From NCBI GenBank assembly GCA_902587545.1, contig CACILL010000001.1, positions 248,001 through 312,000 of the forward strand: DNA of 64,000 bases, given 5' to 3'. The notes under the pieces are model-generated. The model was not told the origin of the DNA. It searched no databases and saw only the letters and a program-made list of their open reading frames with translations. Positions 44,047-54,217 of this stretch are shown here, one piece after another (within the stretch, counting starts at the first letter, position 1; each line of letters begins with the position of its first letter). Made by a program: the position numbers and the translations under genes. This stretch comes from an uncultured SAR86 cluster bacterium. GTDB lineage: Bacteria; Pseudomonadota; Gammaproteobacteria; Magnimaribacterales; AG-339-G14.

Positions 44047-46131
44047 TTAAAAGGTTTTTTGGTAAGACAGTCTAACGTTAAGAGGCTCTCCAACAGATGC
44101 CTGATGAGTAGAGTGAGAATGTGGGTAATATGTTTCATCGCTTAAATTCTCAATATTTATCCTTACCGTATCAGAATCAGATGGTGTAATTGTCATTGCC
44201 ATATCAATTCGAGTGAAATCATCTAATCTAGCTTGGTTTTCTTTATTGATGAGCTGATCATCCTGATAGAGAGCACCAAAGCTTAGGGAAAAAAGATCAC
44301 TTGCTCTATGTGTGTACCATAAAGACCAGGTAAGTTCTGGAATTTCTTTTTGTTCTCCAGAACCAGCCGACTTAGTTGCATCTACCGAAGAAAGACCAAA
44401 GTTTATTGAATTTTGATCATTGACCTCTCCGGCAATGCCAATTTCAAACCCGTCAATAGCCATACCAATTACCTCAGATCCGCCAATACCGTCTTCCTGA
44501 CCTTTTACAGTTTCTTGATCAAAGTAAGCAAACGACATTGAAATGCGGTCATCCATGTCATACTTGAAACCAATTTCAGTATTTTCATACACATCTGGGT
44601 CAAAAGTGGCTGCGCTCCATTTTTTGTATTGTTCGCCTGACTTAGGAATAAAGCTTTCGCTGTAACTTAAGTAAAGTGACATGTTTTCCTGCGGTTTGTA
44701 AATAAGACCTAACCTTGGTGAGACGTTTGAGTCGTCTCTTGATGCAGTATTTTTGAGCACTCTGACAGCCGATCTACCGCTTGCTCCTTCAGAATAAGCA
44801 ATAGAAGTATCAACTTGCTCATACCTAGCCCCTAAGACCATAATCCACTGATCAGATAAATCAATGTTTCCATTAAGATACAATGAAGTTACTTCTAGAT
44901 CAGTTGTGGAATGGGTTTTTAAATCACTTGTGTAATCCAAAGCAGTTCTATTTCCATCTTTATCAATTTGGAAATCAGTGGCTGTGGCTAAGAAGTGATT
45001 ATCTATATTCCTTTCTGCAGCATTTTCATTATCAAACCAAGAATTGAAACGAGTGTTTTCATTATCTGTATCTATAATATCTAACCCAACAGTTAAAGTT
45101 CCTCTATCAAAAGCATTTACATTATTAAAGGCAATTGTAGTAGTCTCTCTTAGAGTTACATCGTTGTAACCTTTAAGCTGAACGTTTGTGCCATCGTAAC
45201 TATTAACGTAAAGATTTTGATACATTTTATTGAAATCGTTTGAGGATACTGTCAGATTTATTTTTCCAGAATCGGAGTAATTGTGAACCAGAGTACCAGT
45301 TAGAATACTAGCCTCAGTAGTGTGAACGTTTCCATCAGTACCGTAAGTAATGTGATTTAAGGCGTCAACTGGGCGACTAGCTGAGGTTGATGCACCACCA
45401 ATTATGGAAGTAGGAATTCCTCTATCAATGTATCTTTCATGATCAAGATACTCTAAAGATAGTCCAATTTCAGTTTCAGAGTTTACTGCAAAAGTCATTG
45501 TTGGATTTATACCAAATCTATCACCATCGTATTGATCTCTGTGATTTGCTAGCGAATCAGAATGCACCATCAAACGAAATGCCACTGAGTCATTTACTTC
45601 TATATTCCCATCGACTGCAAAATCGCCTGCACCAAATGAGTCAAATCCCACATTCATATTTGTAAAGGTCTCTCCGATAAGAGCTTTTTTAGAGACTCTA
45701 TTTATAAGACCGCCAGTTCCGCCTCTTCCAAAAAGAAGTGCGTTTGGTCCTTTAAGGACCTCAACTTGCTCTACGTTGTATAGCGATCTGTAGTATTGAA
45801 CATCATCTCTCAAACCATTTTGATAGAAATCTGCAGTTGTTCTAACTCCTCTAATTACAACAGCATCCCTATGTCCTTCACCTTGGGTTGTGTGAATTCC
45901 TGGGACATAACGAACTATATCGCCTAAGGCTCTAAAACCTTGATTCAATATATCTTCATCAGTAACAATCGATACTGCTTGAGGAACATTAATAATTGGC
46001 ACTGGAGGTTTCATGGAGTTTACTTGATCCTTAAAAAGCACATTGCCTTTTACCTCTAGCTCCTCGTCCTGTTGCGCGAACATTGTTGATGCAACAAAAA
46101 CCAAAACAATTATTTTAAAAATATTTTTCAT
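44047..46131 (-). CDS. TonB-dependent siderophore receptor
   Basis: Signal peptide; plug domain VVIRGVRTTADFYQNGLRDDVQYYRSLYNVEQVEVLKGPNALLFGRGGTGGLINRVSK; C-terminal Phe. Confidence 0.93.
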   Translation of the reverse strand: MKNIFKIIVLVFVASTMFAQQDEELEVKGNVLFKDQVNSMKPPVPIINVPQAVSIVTDEDILNQGFRALGDIVRYVPGIHTTQGEGHRDAVVIRGVRTTADFYQNGLRDDVQYYRSLYNVEQVEVLKGPNALLFGRGGTGGLINRVSKKALIGETFTNMNVGFDSFGAGDFAVDGNIEVNDSVAFRLMVHSDSLANHRDQYDGDRFGINPTMTFAVNSETEIGLSLEYLDHERYIDRGIPTSIIGGASTSASRPVDALNHITYGTDGNVHTTEASILTGTLVHNYSDSGKINLTVSSNDFNKMYQNLYVNSYDGTNVQLKGYNDVTLRETTTIAFNNVNAFDRGTLTVGLDIIDTDNENTRFNSWFDNENAAERNIDNHFLATATDFQIDKDGNRTALDYTSDLKTHSTTDLEVTSLYLNGNIDLSDQWIMVLGARYEQVDTSIAYSEGASGRSAVRVLKNTASRDDSNVSPRLGLIYKPQENMSLYLSYSESFIPKSGEQYKKWSAATFDPDVYENTEIGFKYDMDDRISMSFAYFDQETVKGQEDGIGGSEVIGMAIDGFEIGIAGEVNDQNSINFGLSSVDATKSAGSGEQKEIPELTWSLWYTHRASDLFSLSFGALYQDDQLINKENQARLDDFTRIDMAMTITPSDSDTVRINIENLSDETYYPHSHSTHQASVGEPLNVRLSYQKTF

Positions 46132-46170
46132 GTGAAGTTTTTCTCCTTCTCTTAAATGAGACTAATTATC

Positions 46171-46191
46171 AAATGATAATGATTATCATTT
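46171..46191 (-). promoter_or_regulatory. Fur box upstream of siderophore receptor
   Basis: aaatgataat-g-attatcattt: perfect 21-bp palindrome closely matching GATAATGATAATCATTATC. Confidence 0.85.
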
Positions 46192-46205
46192 GTATTGTAA
46201 ATGAA

Positions 46206-46224
46206 AATGAGAAACATTCTCATT
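46206..46224 (-). promoter_or_regulatory. Second Fur-box-like palindrome
   Basis: aatgaga-aacat-tctcatt. Confidence 0.6.
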
Positions 46225-46251
46225 AGGGTATATGTTTATAACTTTAAAATT

Positions 46252-47142
46252 TTAGGCGTAAAAACGTCGCCAAAAAGTAAGTCCTAGCAAAAGAGAAGCC
46301 AACCATGCAAAAAGTTCCACATAGTTTGGATTACTGTTGTAACCAAAAAATCCTTTTAAGAATGAGCCAACGCTTCCACTATCATGCATGATGTGAGTGT
46401 ATTTGCCCTGCCCTTTAATGTTGTAACTATAGAAAAAGGATCGATCATTTTCTTCAAGTTCTTCTTTAGGCTTTAAAATATCCCAAGGTCTTGATATTTC
46501 CTCTTTGCTTTCAAGACCAACTATTTGCAAATTATCGGATTTAGCCAAATAACTTTCAATTTCATGAGTGCCGTAAGCAACCATGCCTGAAGCTAAGAAT
46601 ACCAACAACAAAGTTGTCGCTTGGAAGAAAGATCTAATATTGAATCTTTTTCCTTGAATAACAAAGATATAAACCAGTATCAAAGCAGCGATTATTCCAG
46701 TAAAAAATCCTAAATAAGAAAAGCTCTGAGTCATAGAAAAACTAGCTAAAAGGAATACAACTGTTTCAAAACCCTCTCGAATTACTGAGAAAAAAACCAA
46801 AAAGAAAACTCCCCAAGATGAGCTCAAGGCAATTGCTGATTGCTCTTCTAACTGCTTTCTATCACTTACATGTTTGGATAGCCAAAAAATTACATACCAA
46901 ATAAAGCCCGCGGTTATGAACATAAAAATACCTTCAAATAGAGCTTTAAGAGAGTTGTTTCCTAGAGCCTGTTGGGCTGAAACAATAAAATAAGCGACCA
47001 AAATACTTGCAACAATTGATGTTAAAACAGCAAGCCAAAGCTTTTGAGTTGAAGCGCCATTGCTTGTAAGAAATAAATAAATAATTCCGACAATTAAGGC
47101 AGCTTCCAATGTCTCTCTAAACAAGATAATAAATTCGTTCAT
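46252..47142 (-). CDS. FTR1/EfeU-family iron permease
   Basis: Multi-TM protein with two RExxE motifs (LFRETLEAALIVG and VIREGFETVVFL). Confidence 0.9.
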   Translation of the reverse strand: MNEFIILFRETLEAALIVGIIYLFLTSNGASTQKLWLAVLTSIVASILVAYFIVSAQQALGNNSLKALFEGIFMFITAGFIWYVIFWLSKHVSDRKQLEEQSAIALSSSWGVFFLVFFSVIREGFETVVFLLASFSMTQSFSYLGFFTGIIAALILVYIFVIQGKRFNIRSFFQATTLLLVFLASGMVAYGTHEIESYLAKSDNLQIVGLESKEEISRPWDILKPKEELEENDRSFFYSYNIKGQGKYTHIMHDSGSVGSFLKGFFGYNSNPNYVELFAWLASLLLGLTFWRRFYA

Positions 47143-47170
47143 AAAAATTAAGGGTCTTCTTAAAAATGTA

Positions 47171-47189
47171 AATGATAACTATTCTCATT
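47171..47189 (-). promoter_or_regulatory. Fur-box-like site upstream of FTR1 permease
   Basis: aatgataactattctcatt (Fur-box-like palindrome) 29 bp upstream of the start codon. Confidence 0.7.
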
Positions 47190-47308
47190 AGAATAACAAG
47201 TTCTCTGACTTTTTTTCTTTGCATTTTTTTTAGCTTATGACTCGACTTTATAAGGAAAATAAAGGTATCATTGCGCAATTGAATTAATACTTATCCAGGG
47301 GGGATAAA

Positions 47309-50300
47309 ATGTTTAAAAAATTATTTGTTAAAGGGATTTTCCTATCTCTTTTTGCAAGTCTTAGCTTTGCTCAAGACGAACAGGTAACCGTCATTGGTTC
47401 CTTAATTAAAGGTACGCCAATTGACACTGGTTCACCGATTTCAACATTCAGTGCTGATGAAATTACAGCTCAAGGTAACTTGAATATCGTGGAATTAATC
47501 AAAATGGTCCCAGGTAGTTCTGGAGTTGACGGAGAAGCTAACCAGTTTGGCTCCAACGGTGCTGAAGGTGTCTCAAATATTAATATGAGAGGACTAGGCA
47601 CACAAAGAACTCTGGTTCTTATCAATGGAAAACGTCAAGTTACAGTTCCTACTAGATCCGGAGCGAATAGGTCTGTTAATCTTCATGATCTTCCAATGGC
47701 TGCTCTAAGCAGAATTGAAATTCTAAAAGAAGGTGCTGCAGCTACTTATGGATCAGATGCAATTGCTGGAGTTGTAAACTTCATAACAGATTCAAATTTT
47801 GAAGGCTTAAGAGTTAATTTTTCTGGAAAAGGAATCCCAAACGCTGAAGATAATTTGGCTAGAGAATTTTCGATTACTTACGGAACGCAACTTAATGATG
47901 GGACAAACTTTCTTCTTTCTACAGCTTTTCAAGGCAAACCAGAATTAAGAGCGCAAAACACAGATTACGCTACACAAACATTTGCTAATAATGATGTTGG
48001 TGGTTGGTCTTCAATCGGTAACCCTGCTACTTTCATATACAAAAATGGAGCACCAGGTAACGTTGCTGCCGGTCTCGGTGGAGCAGCATTTATCTCCGAC
48101 CCTGGTTGTAACAGAGCTGGTGGTTATCAACAACTTTTAGGGTCCCCTCTTGGAACTAGTGTTGAGGCACACAAAGAATTTGGAGGTATTTGTAGATATC
48201 AATACACCTACTTTGATAACGTTCAAGAAGAGCAAGAGAATACTCAATTGTGGATGGAATTCAATGGAGAAATAAACAATAATGATTTTCATGTTGAATT
48301 TGCTTACGGAAATACAAATGTTCCGCACTACGCAACTTCTCCTGCCTATCCGCCAAACGATCCTAACTCAAGTGCGGTTCCGAACATCCACCCTGCTTTG
48401 CAAGCTCTTTACACGCAACACCCAACTTTTGCAGAGGCTCTAAAAGATACTAACTATTATGGAGATGGCACTAATCAGGCCACTGCCCACGTTCTTAGAA
48501 CCAGAGCTATCGGTGCGGTTGGAAACCAATATGGAAACTCTACTGGTGCAGAAATTGAAAAAAGAGAATACGACACGTACAGATTTGCTTTCAATTTTGA
48601 AGGTGAATTAGCTGCTGGAATTGATTATTCCGCTGGGCTTAATTACTCGCGCTCAGAAGGTACTTCAACTTTTTCAGATACCCAAAGAGGTAAGTATTAT
48701 GCTGCGTTATTCGGTTACGGTGGCCCAAACTGTAACTTCGAAGTACAAGCTTTTGGTAATAGTGCAACCGGTGTGGCTGCATTAGCGCCTACTCTAAAAA
48801 ATCTAGATACAGGAGCTACTGTAGTTGCAAGTTTAACCGATGTAGCTAGACCTGCTGGATGTCTTTGGTTGAATCCGTTTTCAAATGCCATTGAGCACGC
48901 TAATCAAAATTATTACGGAAACAACAATCCTTTTAATGACGATGATCAAGTTGCTGGTACTAGTGTAGGAGAAAGAGTCGGTAAAAACCCTCTATATCTT
49001 GAAGCTCAAAAGAACGACCCAGCTTTGATTAGATATCTTCTAGACAGGGGTCAAGTTGAAACACAATCTTCATTATTGACTGCTGACTTTACCATGCAAG
49101 GTTTGATGGGTTCCTTAGGTGGTGGTGACGCTGCTTGGGCTTTCGGTTATGAAAGAAGAGAATACAAAATGGATCAAAGTCTTCCGGCTAATCCAGGTGC
49201 TACGGCTACTAATGCTAAAACCAACATTTTTGATGGAAATTTATATCCATGCTCAAATCCTTCGTTGAATGCAACCAAAGCTGGTAGAGATTCTTGTGCT
49301 TCTAATCCAGTTGGATTGTTCATGTTTTTAGCGCCAGTATTCGCAAGAGACGATAGTCAAGAAGTGGATTCTTTATTTGCTGAATTTGCATTGCCAATAA
49401 CTGATGATTTTGACATGCAGTTGGCTTTAAGATATGAAGATTATGGAACTGTAGATTCAGTAGATCCTAAGGTTGTTATGCGTTGGAGTCCAACTGATGA
49501 TCTTACTTTAAGATTTACAGGTCAGACTACATTTAGAGCTCCTCACCCAGATGAAGTTTCAAATGTAAGATACACGCAGCTTTCCTTTACAAGTCAGACC
49601 GGTGCTTTTAAAGCGGTTGATATTTCTGGAAATGCTAATCTTGATCCAGAAGAGGCAACAACCTTTAACATTGGTGCAATAACCGACTTCGGAACAGATA
49701 ATTGGACGGCAACTGTTGACTATTACAAATTCGAATTTGATAACCCAATCATCTTTGAAAATCATCAACAATTGGCAAATGCATATGAAGATAAAGCTGG
49801 CACTGGATCCAAAGCTCTTGTGCAAAGTCAAATTTTTGGTCCTGGAAATGTTAACGATGGTACGTTTTCTGCAGCTGAAATTGGAAGGATTCAGGCTAAT
49901 TTCATAAACGGTCCTAAAACCGAAACAGATGGTCTAGACGTGTTTGTGAAATACGAGTCTGATTATGCCAATGGAGTTATTAGTGCTGGAGTTGAAGCCA
50001 ACTACGTCATTGATTATTCAGTCGACAAATACATGAAAGGCGCAATTGTGATTGCTGATGCTTATGAATGTGCAGGATACTTCAATATTGAAAATACTTG
50101 CAGATCAATGCCTGACTTAAAAGCAAAAGCTTTCCTTAACTATAAAACTGATGCTCACAACTTCTATGGTGCCATTAACTATGTTTCTTCTTATCAAGAC
50201 AGAAGAAAAACCAATGCGGGTTGTGGTAAAACATTAGTTGGTGGTGTTTGTACTGAAATTGCACCTCACACAACAGTTGATGCAACTTATACTTATAGTT

Positions 50301-50446
50301 GGGATGAATTTGATGTGTCTTTATCAGTTTACAACTTAACAGATGAAATGCCTCCTTTCACTGTTTGGGAAATGAACTATGACCCTAATACTCATAGCCC
50401 ATTAGGAAGGTTCATTAAAGCTGGCTTCACATACAGAATGCAATAA
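47309..50446 (+). CDS. TonB-dependent receptor (large, OAR-like/unknown substrate)
   Basis: Signal peptide ending SFAQ; plug domain VSNINMRGLGTQRTLVLINGKRQ, EILKEGAAATYGSDAIAGVVNFIT; C-terminal beta-strand YRMQ. Confidence 0.92.
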   Translation: MFKKLFVKGIFLSLFASLSFAQDEQVTVIGSLIKGTPIDTGSPISTFSADEITAQGNLNIVELIKMVPGSSGVDGEANQFGSNGAEGVSNINMRGLGTQRTLVLINGKRQVTVPTRSGANRSVNLHDLPMAALSRIEILKEGAAATYGSDAIAGVVNFITDSNFEGLRVNFSGKGIPNAEDNLAREFSITYGTQLNDGTNFLLSTAFQGKPELRAQNTDYATQTFANNDVGGWSSIGNPATFIYKNGAPGNVAAGLGGAAFISDPGCNRAGGYQQLLGSPLGTSVEAHKEFGGICRYQYTYFDNVQEEQENTQLWMEFNGEINNNDFHVEFAYGNTNVPHYATSPAYPPNDPNSSAVPNIHPALQALYTQHPTFAEALKDTNYYGDGTNQATAHVLRTRAIGAVGNQYGNSTGAEIEKREYDTYRFAFNFEGELAAGIDYSAGLNYSRSEGTSTFSDTQRGKYYAALFGYGGPNCNFEVQAFGNSATGVAALAPTLKNLDTGATVVASLTDVARPAGCLWLNPFSNAIEHANQNYYGNNNPFNDDDQVAGTSVGERVGKNPLYLEAQKNDPALIRYLLDRGQVETQSSLLTADFTMQGLMGSLGGGDAAWAFGYERREYKMDQSLPANPGATATNAKTNIFDGNLYPCSNPSLNATKAGRDSCASNPVGLFMFLAPVFARDDSQEVDSLFAEFALPITDDFDMQLALRYEDYGTVDSVDPKVVMRWSPTDDLTLRFTGQTTFRAPHPDEVSNVRYTQLSFTSQTGAFKAVDISGNANLDPEEATTFNIGAITDFGTDNWTATVDYYKFEFDNPIIFENHQQLANAYEDKAGTGSKALVQSQIFGPGNVNDGTFSAAEIGRIQANFINGPKTETDGLDVFVKYESDYANGVISAGVEANYVIDYSVDKYMKGAIVIADAYECAGYFNIENTCRSMPDLKAKAFLNYKTDAHNFYGAINYVSSYQDRRKTNAGCGKTLVGGVCTEIAPHTTVDATYTYSWDEFDVSLSVYNLTDEMPPFTVWEMNYDPNTHSPLGRFIKAGFTYRMQ

Positions 50447-50460
50447 AAAACATTTTTGTG

Positions 50461-50494
50461 AAAAAAAAGCCTCTGTTTACAGAGGCTTTTTTTT
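50461..50494. terminator. Bidirectional intrinsic terminator between convergent genes
   Basis: aaaaaaaagcctctg-ttta-cagaggctttttttt perfect 15-bp stem. Confidence 0.9.
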
Positions 50495-51119
50495 ATTTCA
50501 AAACGTCTAGTAATTCTTGTCTTATTTGATTTGCAATTATAGGTTGTGCATTAGCGTTTGGATGGATTCCATCGAGCTGCATTAATTGTTTTCTCAAGGC
50601 AACTTCTTGAAGCAAAAAAGAGAGCAACTTCAGGTTATTTTCTTCTGCTATTTCAGGATAAATACTCTCAAAAGCTTGTACATAATTTTTTCCATAATTT
50701 GGTGGAATTCTAATTTGCATAATGATTGGGGTAGACCTTGCTTTTAAGCATTCGTCTATTATTTTGTTTAAATTGGATTTAATTTGTTTTATTGGATATC
50801 CCCTTAAGGCATCGTTACCCCCGAGTTCGATCAAGACGAGATCTGGAGTATATTGATCTAAATCATTTTTAATTCTAGACAATCCTCCTATAGTAGTATC
50901 TCCAGAAATACTTGAATTGATGATCTCTATATCAAAGCTATCTCTTTTTAAAGAAGTCTCCAATAATCTTACCCAATTTTCAGATTCTTTAATTCCATAG
51001 CCGGCTGAAATACTATCTCCTAAAATCAAAAGCTTCTTTGTTTCTGCAATGATAGAATAAGAAGAAGTTAAAAATAATACTAAAATTATTTTTAATCCGT
51101 ATTTTTCTAAAAAATTCAT
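50493..51119 (-). CDS. tesA: SGNH-family arylesterase/lysophospholipase (TesA-like)
   Basis: ILGDSISAGYG, VLIELGGNDALRG, LDGIHPN. Confidence 0.93.
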   Translation of the reverse strand: MNFLEKYGLKIILVLFLTSSYSIIAETKKLLILGDSISAGYGIKESENWVRLLETSLKRDSFDIEIINSSISGDTTIGGLSRIKNDLDQYTPDLVLIELGGNDALRGYPIKQIKSNLNKIIDECLKARSTPIIMQIRIPPNYGKNYVQAFESIYPEIAEENNLKLLSFLLQEVALRKQLMQLDGIHPNANAQPIIANQIRQELLDVLK

Positions 51120-51122
51120 TCA

Positions 51123-51782
51123 ATGATTATAGAAGCAAGAAATTTGTCAAAAAAGGTTATTTTCAATGATCAAGAAATAGTCATTCTAGACGATATCAAT
51201 CTCAAAGTAAGTGCTTCTTCTTCTTTAGCAGTAATAGGGCCCTCTGGCTCAGGAAAATCTACTCTTTTGGGTATTTTAGCCGGCCTTGATTCGCCAAGTT
51301 CTGGGGAAATATTTATCAATCAAAAACCTCTTCATAGTTTATCTGAAGATGCTCGAGCAAAAATTAGAAAAGACTCCGTTGCATTTGTTTTTCAGAACTT
51401 TGAACTTTTAGCAGGCCTCAATGCTTTGGAAAATGTGATGCTCCCTATAGAGCTAAAAGGTAAGAAAAATGCAAGAGACATTGCAGAAACTTACCTAGAA
51501 AAAGTAGGTATGAAAAATCGCTTGATGCACTATCCTCAACAACTTTCTGGAGGAGAGCAACAAAGAGTAGCTATAGCTCGAGCTTTTGCTTGTGAAGCCG
51601 ATGTATTATTCTGCGATGAACCAACTGGAAATTTAGATTCCAGTAACAGCGAGCTGATCGCCAATCTTATCTTTGATGCTTTTATGGAATCCTCAAGTGC
51701 ATTGGTTATTGTTACTCATGACATTTCCTTAGCAAATAAATGCGATCAAAAAATAGAGCTAGTTGATGGTAAAGTCTTATGA
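51123..51782 (+). CDS. ABC transporter ATPase (YbbA/LolD-like)
   Basis: GPSGSGKSTLLGILAGLD, LSGGEQQRVAIARAF, DEPTGNLDS. Confidence 0.95.
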   Translation: MIIEARNLSKKVIFNDQEIVILDDINLKVSASSSLAVIGPSGSGKSTLLGILAGLDSPSSGEIFINQKPLHSLSEDARAKIRKDSVAFVFQNFELLAGLNALENVMLPIELKGKKNARDIAETYLEKVGMKNRLMHYPQQLSGGEQQRVAIARAFACEADVLFCDEPTGNLDSSNSELIANLIFDAFMESSSALVIVTHDISLANKCDQKIELVDGKVL

Positions 51783-54217
51783 CAATTTTTTCATTAGCAA
51801 CAAAGATTTTCCTTAGAGAATTTAGATCAGGACAACTTATCCTGATGTTCTTTTCTTTATCCTTAGCGGTAGGTATTGTTGCTTCTATTACCTTCTTTAC
51901 TGATCGTCTGGATGGCTCCTTGATGATGGAATCAAAGCAATTTTTAGGAGGCGATTTAAAATATGAATCTGATACACCTATTGATGAATCTTCATTCCCA
52001 ATTGGAAATTACTCTTATGCTAGTATTTATGAATTTGGCTCAGTGCTGGGCTCATCCAAAAAATTTCAACTTGCTTCCGTAAAATCGGTCACCCCACCCT
52101 ATCCTTTAATTGGTGAATTTGAAATTCTAAAAAAATATGATGAACGAGTTTTGGAAACCAATCCACCTAGACCAGGACAAGTTTGGTTAGATACTCGTTT
52201 GGCCAATCTCTTGGAAGTGACGATTAATGACATCATTAATATTGGTGAAAAAGACTTTTCCATAAGCGGAATCATTCTTGCTGAATCGGATAGAGGTGCT
52301 GGATCTTTTGCTTTTGCTCCAAAAGCCATTATGAATTCATCTGACCTTGAGCAAGCAAACGTGATTCAACCTGGCTCAAGGGTAAGATATTCATATGTCT
52401 TTGTTGGATCACAGGAAGTGATAAAATTATTAGAAAATTTCTTTCAATCCAAAAAAAAACCAGGAGATGAAATCACTACTCCGGGTAACGAAACTAGTCC
52501 TTTAGGCAGAGCGATCAAAAGAGCCTCGAATTTTTTTCTATTGGGCGCTTTATTAGCAATCATTTTATCCTCATTAGCCATAGCTATATGCTCTTTGCAG
52601 TTCACCAGGAGGCATGTGGACTATGTTGCTATTTTTAAGGCTTTAGGATTATCTCCAGTTGAAATAAGAAACACCTACTTACTTATTTTCAGTTTGATTG
52701 CTCTATTTTCTTTTTTAACAGGTATATTTTTAGGTTGGCTGGTTCAGCTATCGTTTATGAACCTTTTGAAAGATTATTTCCCTTCAAATTTACCTTTGCC
52801 AGGGTTGGATCCCTATCTTATTTCGTTGTTAACAGCTTTCTTATGTTTAATGGGCTTTGCTTATCCAATATTAAGAAATCTCTTCAACCTTTCACCTAAT
52901 GTCATTTTGAGAAAATCTGAGAAAAATTTGAATGCTTTTGATTCCTCATTTTATATAGTCGCCGGTTTATCAGCCTTTTATGTACTTTTGATATTTTTTA
53001 TTAAGGATTTTTATTTAACTAATATCATATTCTTTTCAATCCTGATCTTTAGTGGAATTATTTTTGCCTTCATTTATGGCATCTTTCATTTTATAAAACC
53101 TTTGGGACTTAACCCTCTTAAGCCAATGAAGATGCTTGCTTTTGAGCTTAGCAGAAGAAAACTTTTCAATTCTATGCAAATCGTGGCAATAACTGTTGCC
53201 GTTGCGCTCAGCTTGGTAGCCTACTCTGCCTCAACAAATTTGGTTGGATCATGGAAAAGTTCTCTCCCAGATAATGCTCCTAACAATCTTTTGTTCAATA
53301 TATACGATGGAGAAAAAGAAAATCTTGTTGAGTTTTTGAAGATGAATAAAATATCAGTGCAGCCATTGTTTCCGGTTACAAGTGCAAGATTTCAAAGATT
53401 GGATTCAAAAAAAGAAATTGATCGTACTTTCAACTTCACTTGGATGGATAAACTTCCAGAAGGCAATGAAGTCATTGCTGGGAAATGGTTTGAGAATGAA
53501 AATAATGGAATTTCAATTTCATCTGAAATATCAGAAAGATATGAGTTGCAGGTTAACGATCAGATTGTTATTGATATTGCAGGTAAAAAGATTAGTAGCT
53601 ACATTCAAAGTATCAGAGAAGTAAATTGGGAAAATTTTAGCCCTAATTTTTTTGCCATTGGCTTTCCAGACGATTTTAAAGAAATCTCTTCAACATTTAT
53701 AACATCCTTCCATATTCCTCAAGAAAAAAAACCTTTATCAACAAAACTAATGAAGACCTTTCCAACGATATCCTACATCTCGTTGGATGCCATCATTTCG
53801 GAGGTTCAATCGATCATCTCAAAAGTTTCACAGGCTTTAAAATTAATCTTGGGTTTAACTCTAATTGCGGGATTGTTTTTAATGTTGGCAACTATCCAAG
53901 AAAGTTTTAAGCAAAGGGAAAAGCAAAACGCAATTCTTAAAACTTTAGGTCTAAATAGAAAAGTCATGCAAAAAAACACTTTTATGGAATACCTATCGAT
54001 TGGATTATTTTCTGGCTTGTTAGGTAGTATGCTTGCTGTGATAACAACATTTTTTATTGAAGAAATAGTTTTTGAAATAAATTCCGAAATATACTGGGAA
54101 GTAACATTTATCGGAGCATTTGGTTCAATTTTAGTAGTTGGAATAATTGCTGCTCTATTTACGTTCTACCTTTCTTCTAAAACTCCAAAAGATGTTCTAA
54201 GAGGCGCAGATGGCTAA
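51779..54217 (+). CDS. ABC transporter permease (YbbP-like, FtsX domains)
   Basis: 812 aa with duplicated FtsX-like TM segments; 4-bp overlap with the ATPase gene; tesA-ybbA-ybbP synteny. Confidence 0.9.
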   Translation: MTIFSLATKIFLREFRSGQLILMFFSLSLAVGIVASITFFTDRLDGSLMMESKQFLGGDLKYESDTPIDESSFPIGNYSYASIYEFGSVLGSSKKFQLASVKSVTPPYPLIGEFEILKKYDERVLETNPPRPGQVWLDTRLANLLEVTINDIINIGEKDFSISGIILAESDRGAGSFAFAPKAIMNSSDLEQANVIQPGSRVRYSYVFVGSQEVIKLLENFFQSKKKPGDEITTPGNETSPLGRAIKRASNFFLLGALLAIILSSLAIAICSLQFTRRHVDYVAIFKALGLSPVEIRNTYLLIFSLIALFSFLTGIFLGWLVQLSFMNLLKDYFPSNLPLPGLDPYLISLLTAFLCLMGFAYPILRNLFNLSPNVILRKSEKNLNAFDSSFYIVAGLSAFYVLLIFFIKDFYLTNIIFFSILIFSGIIFAFIYGIFHFIKPLGLNPLKPMKMLAFELSRRKLFNSMQIVAITVAVALSLVAYSASTNLVGSWKSSLPDNAPNNLLFNIYDGEKENLVEFLKMNKISVQPLFPVTSARFQRLDSKKEIDRTFNFTWMDKLPEGNEVIAGKWFENENNGISISSEISERYELQVNDQIVIDIAGKKISSYIQSIREVNWENFSPNFFAIGFPDDFKEISSTFITSFHIPQEKKPLSTKLMKTFPTISYISLDAIISEVQSIISKVSQALKLILGLTLIAGLFLMLATIQESFKQREKQNAILKTLGLNRKVMQKNTFMEYLSIGLFSGLLGSMLAVITTFFIEEIVFEINSEIYWEVTFIGAFGSILVVGIIAALFTFYLSSKTPKDVLRGADG

